This document shows, piece after piece, positions 57,604 to 64,000 of a stretch of 64,000 nt of DNA. The translations under genes and the position numbers were made by a program. Position 1 is the first letter of the stretch; every line of letters starts with the position of its first letter. This stretch comes from Thermothielavioides terrestris NRRL 8126 (taxonomy: Eukaryota > Ascomycota > Sordariomycetes > Sordariales > Chaetomiaceae). The stretch spans positions 62,001 to 126,000 of the forward strand of contig NC_016462.1 in the NCBI RefSeq assembly GCF_000226115.1. The letters are read 5' to 3'. Under the pieces are notes generated by a model. That model did no database searches. It saw only the letters and a list, made by a program, of their open reading frames with translations, and was not told the origin of the DNA.

Positions 57604-60419
57604 ACACCCGATTACCCCTATCTACAATGTCGTAGAGGGGGTGTAGCAGCTACGTAGGTCGTAGTGGCGATAGTAGAAGCCTAGCGTCGGGTACTGTAGG
57701 TCGCGACACTATAATTAATATATATAAATACCTTAACCGACGCGACCGAAGACTTGGGCTCCCTCCTATAGAAGCTATAAACGATCGGAATATATATACC
57801 GAAGGCGCTAGCAATAAGCGATCGAGGCTTCTATAGGAATTCTATACCTTAGTGACGCTAGAGATATAGCTATATATATAGGTAGCTATATATATATACT
57901 ATTGTAAAGTGTTCCGAGATAAGCTAAGCTACCCTTATAATATATATAAGCTACGTAGGAGCGTTGACTATATTAAAGAGGAGGTTATACAAATTAAGAA
58001 CAAGGTCGGGACGTAGGCGAGCGTTAGAGGTATATAAGTGAGGACTTAGGTATAGGTAGTAGGGTAGGGCGTAGCTATAACGGTAGCGCCCTAGCTACTT
58101 GAAAGCTACGTTTAGTATATACTAAAGAAACTATTCTATAAACTTATAGTAGACCTTAGGTAGGTACCTACAGATATCGTTAATAGGAGTATAGGTAATA
58201 TAGTCTAGACGGTCAATATAGCTACAACAATAATAAGAGCGATAACAAGGGGTAGTGAAAGTAGCACAATTGTAGTATAGAAGCTATTAAAGAGTAGGAA
58301 TATAGTAGTTACCTTTAAGGAGGACTACTAGGCATAGTTTATAGATAAAGACAATAAAACATAGGTTATAGCTATGTTTAGAGCAACTATAATACTTAAG
58401 TACTATACGTTTATAGTACTTATAAAGGGTATTCAGCTAGCCGCTTTAACAAGGTACGAAGGTGACGTTAGCCGCTTAGCGATAGACCTAGCGAAGAAGA
58501 ATAAGGTTTAGATTATATACGCGAGGCTATAGGCGTTGTAGGGCAGTACCAAGGATGGTTAAGGGCTATAAACGATATATATACTAGTCAAGTTATATAT
58601 AGTTGAGGAAGTAGTAAGGCTTATCGACTAAGGGGTCCTACTCGATTATATAGTCTACCCTTATAAACGCTTTAAAGGTATAGTATATACAATCCTATAC
58701 TTTAAATATAGGAAGTAGGGGTATAAAGCAACGTTCTATAAAAAGGAAGAGGTATACTACCTAATCTACGTCTATATAGTATATAGCGATAGCGATATAG
58801 TAAGGGAACAAGAGGTAAGATACTTAGTAAAGACCAACCTAGCTAGGAATAGGCTAAAGTATATCAACTATAGAAGCGCCTATATAGCCTTTAATATAAA
58901 CTATAAGATAGTAAGGGAGTAGCGTTAACGTATAAAGGAGCGGTTTAACAATTGCCTACTTACCTTCTATATACCCTAGCCTTAGGTAGTAGTAGCAATA
59001 GGGGCGAGTATATAGTTTAAGAGCTAGGAGGACAAGTTGGGAGAATAGCGCCTAAGGAAGTGCCCTACTAAGGTGGGCTAGCCTACTAATATCTAAAGGG
59101 TAAGGCGTTCCAATAGTATAGACTTGTTCTAATTTAAAGTACTTTTATAAACCTTCTAAGGAGCTAGAGTATAGAATAAGAGCGTTATTTATATAGTGCC
59201 CCTATATAGTATAAATATAGAGCTAACTTTATAACCTAATATAATAATGACTAAAGGCCCCTATCCTATACTAAGTATGTAGCTATAACACTAAGAGTGC
59301 TCTATAAGAATACCAATAGGAGTAGAAACCGCTTTAACTAAGCGCTAGAGGGTAGGGAGGAGTTCGACTTAGTAGCGGTTTAGAAGCTACTAATTTATCT
59401 AGATATAACCCCCCTAGCCCTACCCTATAGGCGAGGTGGCTAATATAAGATAGTACGCTAGTAGGGTAGCGCTATATATAAGTAAACGCCTCGACTATAC
59501 AATATAGTCGGCTAAGGCGAGGGAAGATTAGGCGGCTATAATGTTTAAGAAAGAAGGATTAGACCCCTTTATAGTATAGTCCATTTATTTACCTAACTAG
59601 GAGCTAGGGTAGCGGTCGCTACTCTATACCTTAGTAGAGCAGGAGCCGAGGGGGTACAATGTACTTATAGGCGACTTTAACACCTATTACCTAATGTAGG
59701 ACAAGTATAATAGGGCCTCTCGATTAGCGAATATACTACTCTAGATCATAGTAGAATAGAAGCTTGAGCTTTGTATATTATATAGTATATCTACCTAAGT
59801 ATAGCAAAGCAATAGAGATGGTACAATCGACTATATTTAAGCAATATAGAGTAGCGGTGCCTAGTGGCTAGGACCTCTTAACTTAGTAGGCTTAGACTAT
59901 ATACTCTAGGTAGCTAAAGTACCGCTAAAGGGGAGTAACGGCAAAGCCGTTGCACTATAGGGCTATAGCTAGGTGCTACTAGACTATAAAAGGTATAAGG
60001 CTAAGGCCTAGTTCCTAACTTTACTAAGGGAGATTAATACGGTAGAGGAACTTAAGGATATAGTAGATACCCTTATATATAAGCTAGCTAGTATCGTAGA
60101 TATAGTGGCCCTATACTATAAGCTTAACTAGAGGTCCTATACGCTATAGTAGAACCTTGAAGTCAACGAGGCAATATAAGAAGCGAGGAGGGCTAAATGC
60201 ACCTAGCGGTTAAATCGTATAGCGAGCTCCTAAGTATATTACTATAAGGCGATATAGCGTTTTAAGCGCTATACCCATTAGTTATAGACGTTGTACTAGC
60301 GCTATTTATTTGCTAGGGCATCGAGGGAGTAGAAGCTAATATAGGATATCGAGAGGTAGGTATAGCTTTATAGCTACTAACGCCCTAAGCCGCCAATGCT
60401 ACTAGTGCTTTAGCTAGGG
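57604..60419 (+). mobile_element. LINE 5' half: ORF1 and endonuclease remnants, plus strand
   Basis: A Tad-like LINE in plus orientation. After a probable 5' leader (GTACACCCGATTACC onward) the ORF1 remnant covers about 57,700-58,930, with TRYEGDVSRLAIDLAKKNKV and a zinc-knuckle-like region near 58,680-58,770 in which cysteines have become tyrosines. ORF2 begins after about 59,000; an AP-endonuclease remnant carries IGDFNTYY (from GDFNxHH) near 59,660-59,690 and a DGTIDYI motif near 59,820-59,840. The sequence then aligns with the start of the minus-strand LINE (57,570-57,100) until it breaks off at 60,419 where the next element begins; its reverse transcriptase is not in the window. Confidence 0.7.
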
Positions 60420-60667
60420 TGTTACACGCAGATGGTCCTTGGTGACCATCTGGCGGTAAACGTATGAGGATAAGAAAGATCAATGCCTCTTAGCCTCGTC
60501 AGCTGATGAGGCGGCACTCCTAAACACTAATATATGTTATAAAAGTATATTAATACAGTCTATCTTCCTACGAGGGGATTCTAGGTAAGGTTCCCTTTTT
60601 AAAGGAACGCTCGTTACCCCTAACCGCGGTACAGTTATAGGTGCCTTTGCTACAATTGCGTATAACA
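60420..60667 (+). mobile_element. Compact LTR-like element (solo LTR or short inverted-repeat element), little mutated
   Basis: 248 bp beginning TGTTACACGCA and ending TGCGTATAACA, an 11-bp near-perfect terminal inverted repeat with TG...CA ends. It contains a TATAAAAG box at about 60,540 and two palindromes: CAGATGGTC/GACCATCTG (60430-60454) and CCTCGTCAGCTGATGAGG (60497-60515). Unlike its neighbours it keeps many CpA and TpG dinucleotides, so it arrived after, or escaped, the mutation of this region. The 5-bp flanks (TAGGG left, AGTGC right) do not match, so a simple solo LTR is not proven; it may be the 5' LTR of something cut off by the sequence to its right. Confidence 0.55.
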
Positions 60668-60769
60668 AGTGCCTAGGGATAAGAAGAAAAAGATAGTGTC
60701 TTCACCATCATTATAGAACTCAATATAGGATAAGGAGCGTATAGAAAAGAAAGAAAACTAATCTACATT

Positions 60770-62833
60770 ATACTCTATATAGGTTTTTATATCTATTATC
60801 TCGTTCTATAGCAAAGTCCTCCGTTATAATACATTTGTTTATTTGTTCTACTTATCGAGATCGACTATACTATTACTAGTATAGGGGTCGTCTCTTCCGA
60901 CCTTGGATACCTTTGTTACCACCTTATATTCAATGGAAGTGGGCATCTTCTTAAACTTCTTAGAAGGACGTGTCAACGTCTCCTACACCTTGTCGTCAAT
61001 AGTTATTTTACATTAGCGCTTAGTAGCAGTAACTTCGGCTATTTTAACTCCTAACTTTGAATAGGTGCTTTCATTACACTAGCTTTATAGCGTTTTAGCT
61101 AGCGTCGTCGATATAACTAGTAGTATAGCTTTAGCGATAGGTACCTTAGTAGACGTTTTCTAAGCGGGCGGCTATATAGTCCTAGTAGAGTATATAGTCG
61201 TCACGGTTATAGTATAGCTGACCTTGGGCGCTACCTTTTAGTGTCCGACGGTTTAGATAGCCGTAGTAGCCTACTTCGTAATATCTATCTTCGTAGTAGA
61301 CGAATCTATCGCAATAGTTCGAGATTCGATAGCTGAAAAGCAGTGCTCAACGTCTTATATATACTATACCAGTCCTATATAGATACCATTGTATAGGTTT
61401 ACTGTCGTTTAGGTAGTAAGGTCGATCTTCTCTAAAAGAGCGTTGTTCTTATAACGGAGATCCGTTATAGTCTTATTATATACTAGCTATAGGTCGCTAA
61501 TCTTTGCTATCCAGTGATAGTATATATTATTAAGGTCGCCCTAGAAGGCAAGACTATTAAAATCTAAGTTACTAGCTTTGCTATTTATTTCCGATATATT
61601 AATAAGCTTTGCTAATTCTACTATAGTTTTTTCGACTTCTTTAATATAGACTTAGTACTTCTAAGCAAATTAGAGTAGATCCTTAGTCAGCGCTTATATA
61701 GCTTTTATATCTACTTATAGAGATTTAATAGCGTTATCGTTCACAGTGACTGTATAGCTAGCACTATTCGCTATATCTATGGCTTTAGCGTTGTTGTAAT
61801 AGGCAAGCCTAAGCTCTACTAACATTGTATTTATAGAAGGGTTGCCCTCGCCCTTAGACGAGATGTAATGTAATGTAAGGATTTCAATTGCTATCGATAT
61901 ATAGCTTGCTATAACTATACCTGTCTTTTAGAACTCTTTAAAGGCTCTCTTAATTATACCTTTGATCTTTTGAACGTATAGGTTGTATATAAAGCTAGTA
62001 GGCTTGTTACCGAAATCCTTCTTTAGGACTATATAGTAGAACCTAGCGAATTACATTGCTAGCATAGCTATATACTTATCATTGTGACTGAAATCTATAT
62101 ATATATAAGTAAATGCTTTGCTTATAGTAGCGATATACTTGTTTATAGCTTTAGTTAGACGTCGAGAGTACTTATATAATATATAGGTTTCCTAAAGCTC
62201 TAGGATATAGTATAGCTCTATCGCTATATCCTCCTTATTATTGGCGTAATTAGCACTATCGTCGTTGGAGACGTCTAGGTCGTCGTTAGTTGTAGTAGCC
62301 TCGTTTTCTAACGTAATATATAGAGCTTGCTAGACTTCTTAACGCTATATATTAGCGGAGGTAACGTTGCTAGCTTCTAGATACTTGATCCCTAGTGTAT
62401 ATTATAGAGGCTATTCCCCTTCTATATACTTATAAGTTAGGAGAGTTCCTAAGCGCTTTTATATAGCGTCGTTGTTTAGCGCTTCGTTATAGTCCTTATA
62501 GACGTCCTATTCGTTGTTAGACACTATGATAGGGTCTATAGTAACGTTCTACTACCGCTCTTTACAAGTGGTCTCTAAGCTATTTTAGATTACTTTGGCT
62601 ATATTAGCTTCTTTAGTGGCTATCATTTCGTTGTTTTACGCAGTTCTAGAAGCGACGTTCTCGGTTATAGCTTAATAGGACGTATATACTTGTATAGTAT
62701 ATAAAGGAACATTAGGCGTATTATCAGCTCTTTTTATACCTTCTACTTACTTAGTAGCGAGATAAGCGCTTTCCCTCTTCTAGGTACTAGCGGTATAGCC
62801 TTTAGTAGGCGTCTTTCATATATAAGGAGGCAT
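60770..62833 (-). pseudogene. Long decayed gag-like reading frame
   Basis: On the minus strand an ATG at 62833-62831 (MPPYI, then KTPTKGYTAST) opens a frame that can be followed for about 690 codons, broken almost only by TAG. Parts read smoothly, for example SRRLTKAINKYIATISKAF, then DKYIAMLAM, FARFYYIVLKKDFGNK, KIKGIIKRAFKEF. It ends with a basic stretch (TRPSKKFKKMP). The MPP..TP start and basic tail resemble the Gag of fungal gypsy elements, and it begins about 400 bp downstream of an LTR (63627-63242) on the same strand. I see no zinc knuckle. No pol follows before the next element, so this copy is truncated. Assignment as Gag is an inference. Confidence 0.5.
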
Positions 62834-63241
62834 CTTATATACGACGAAGGCTAGTCGGATATCTCTCTCTATAATATCGATATAATCGTACTCGAGCGCT
62901 TTACTACTCGATAACGTTAGTAAGCTAAGAGAATCGACTATATAGTCGCCTCTTTCGTTAACGTAGACACTATAAGAATATATAGCAGATTATTTCAAGT
63001 TACGAATATAGTATAAGCGTATACTAATTGACAATAGCTTATATAGATATATATAGCTTAGTGATAAAAAGGTCTAACGATCGATCGTATAGCGAATATG
63101 AATAACTATGATAAAGAATTATTAGAGAAGATAGATATATTGAGGTTAATATATAAAGAGAAAGGAAATTGTAGTAGCCTATATTAGGCTATTTTAGAAG
63201 TAAATAAAAACAATAGTGTAATGTCTATAGCCGATAAATAG

Positions 63242-63627
63242 TGTTACTATCTAGCGGTAGCTAGAGAATAGAACATTGTACCTTCGAGGCTCGAAGCCCT
63301 ATACCTTTATAGCAATAGGATAGCTTTCCCTAACCATTTGTAGATCAAGGTTAGTAGCGAATCTATATATAGGAAAACTAGAATAAGTAGAGTGCTTAAC
63401 GAACTAAATAACTATAGTTTTATAACTAAAAGCGTTAGTAATATCTAAGTAAAGGGTAAAGGGAAGAAAAACTAGGAGATCTATAAGATAGAGGACGACG
63501 TTTATACGTCTAATAGTAGTATAGCAGTAATAGATATATTGAAGTAAATATATTCTAATAAGGAAAATATAAGTAAATGAAAGGAAGAGAGGGAAATAGG
63601 AAAGAAGGAAAGAGAAAGTCAATAACA
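63242..63627 (-). repeat. LTR of a second gypsy element, minus orientation (about 386 bp)
   Basis: On the minus strand the sequence starts TGTTATTGAC and ends TAGTAACA, so the ends are TG...CA with TGTTA/TAACA inverted repeats. It is preceded by a purine-rich AGAGGAAGGG stretch (polypurine-tract-like) that follows the chromodomain remnant of the pol to its right. No second copy lies inside the window, so the boundaries are inferred from ends only. Confidence 0.5.
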
Positions 63628-63649
63628 GTATAGCTATTAGTAGTCGTTG

Positions 63650-64000
63650 CCCTTCCTCTGTAGTAGCTTGACAACAACTCGGCTCTAGGATTAAGGAATC
63701 TCCTTTACTTCTTCCTATTCCTTAATAGCGATACCCTTGTTATAGTATTCCTTCTTCTAGTCGATAGGGTACGCCTTCTTATACTTCTCAACAAGTTCCC
63801 TAGCACTGTCAATAAGCTAGATACGTAGGATCTACTAATCGTCTTTAGCAATAAATCCTTTCTATCGTATTAAATACTCGACCTTAGGTCTTTAGTTCCT
63901 TTAAATGATATACTATTGTACAATTCTCTCGACTTCCTAATACTCGTCTCTATCAATAATTATAGGGCTAGGAGGTTCTACGTTATAGCTAAAGAGGTCT
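63650..64000 (-). pseudogene. C-terminal chromodomain end of a second chromovirus pol (runs off the window)
   Basis: The minus strand reads PPSPIIIDRDEY, then EVERIVQ, VEYLIR-KGFIAKDD, and LIDSARELVEKYKKAYP, with TAG interruptions. This is the layout of a chromovirus integrase C-terminus plus chromodomain (E(V/I)E.I, YLVKWKGY, LIDxF). The rest of pol must lie beyond position 64,000. It differs in sequence from the chromodomain of the element at 46-53 kb. Confidence 0.65.

Noticed and set aside
45757..60667. CRISPR-like arrays or phage features suggested by repeats and nested structure
   Set aside because: Eukaryotic composition, introns and retrotransposon signatures explain all repeats; there are no regular spacer-separated repeats.
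63404..63622. A 72-codon hydrophobic minus-strand frame
   Set aside because: It lies within the inferred LTR, whose pyrimidine-rich minus strand gives Leu/Phe/Ser-rich translation by composition.
1..64000. tRNA, 5S rRNA or other structural RNA genes
   Set aside because: Reading for T-loop-like and box motifs gave no candidate that could be folded by eye; a tRNAscan-SE/Infernal run would be needed to exclude them.

Overview
The window reads as a filamentous ascomycete, most likely a Sordariomycete of the Sordariales type. Genes are spliced with short GT-AG introns (about 60-370 nt), coding DNA is GC-rich, intergenic regions are long, and the proteins are classic fungal families. Repeats carry the mark of repeat-induced point mutation (RIP): CpA/TpG is nearly absent, TpA is in excess, and old reading frames are broken almost only by TAG. 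Genus is inference; nothing was searched.

Positions 1-27,900 are ordinary euchromatin with seven genes: histone H2A.Z (+, 1402-2284), a Pin4/Cip2-type RRM+R3H protein (+, 5125-7243), a Hal2/Met22-type 3'(2'),5'-bisphosphate nucleotidase (-, 9156-10277), a secreted DUF1996 protein (+, 12829-14164), a Vnx1-type vacuolar cation/H+ antiporter (-, 15436-18681), proteasome ATPase Rpt6 (+, 20861-22129) and a rhodanese-plus-PTP tyrosine phosphatase (-, 22815-26129). They share no pathway and show no clustering.

Positions 27,898-32,717 hold one decayed DNA transposon with 163-bp terminal inverted repeats, a wrecked Tc1/mariner (DDE_3-type) transposase on the minus strand and a second, convergent decayed frame of unknown function. 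Positions 32.7-45.0 kb return to euchromatin: a small predicted membrane protein (-), the decapping scaffold EDC4/Pdc1 (+) and a DUF7025-type AAA ATPase (+).

From about 45.2 kb to the window end (18.8 kb) there is no intact gene, only nested, RIP-saturated retrotransposons. A minus-strand Tad-like LINE starts with its 3' tail at 45.76 kb. It is split by a complete Ty3/gypsy chromovirus (46,114-53,395; 334-bp LTRs, 5-bp target duplication) and by a 5'-truncated, oppositely oriented LINE of the same family (55,269-56,658; 13-bp target duplication). A further LINE 5' half (57.6-60.4 kb, +) follows, then a compact LTR-like element (60,420-60,667), a long decayed gag-like frame (-), an LTR (63,242-63,627, -) and the chromodomain end of another chromovirus (-). 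The region looks like constitutive heterochromatin (pericentromeric, subtelomeric or an AT-rich island).

The most unusual observations are a coding-like antisense frame in the 3' part of the chromovirus, the convergent accessory frame in the Tc1/mariner element, and RIP that fades towards the outer edges of repeats.
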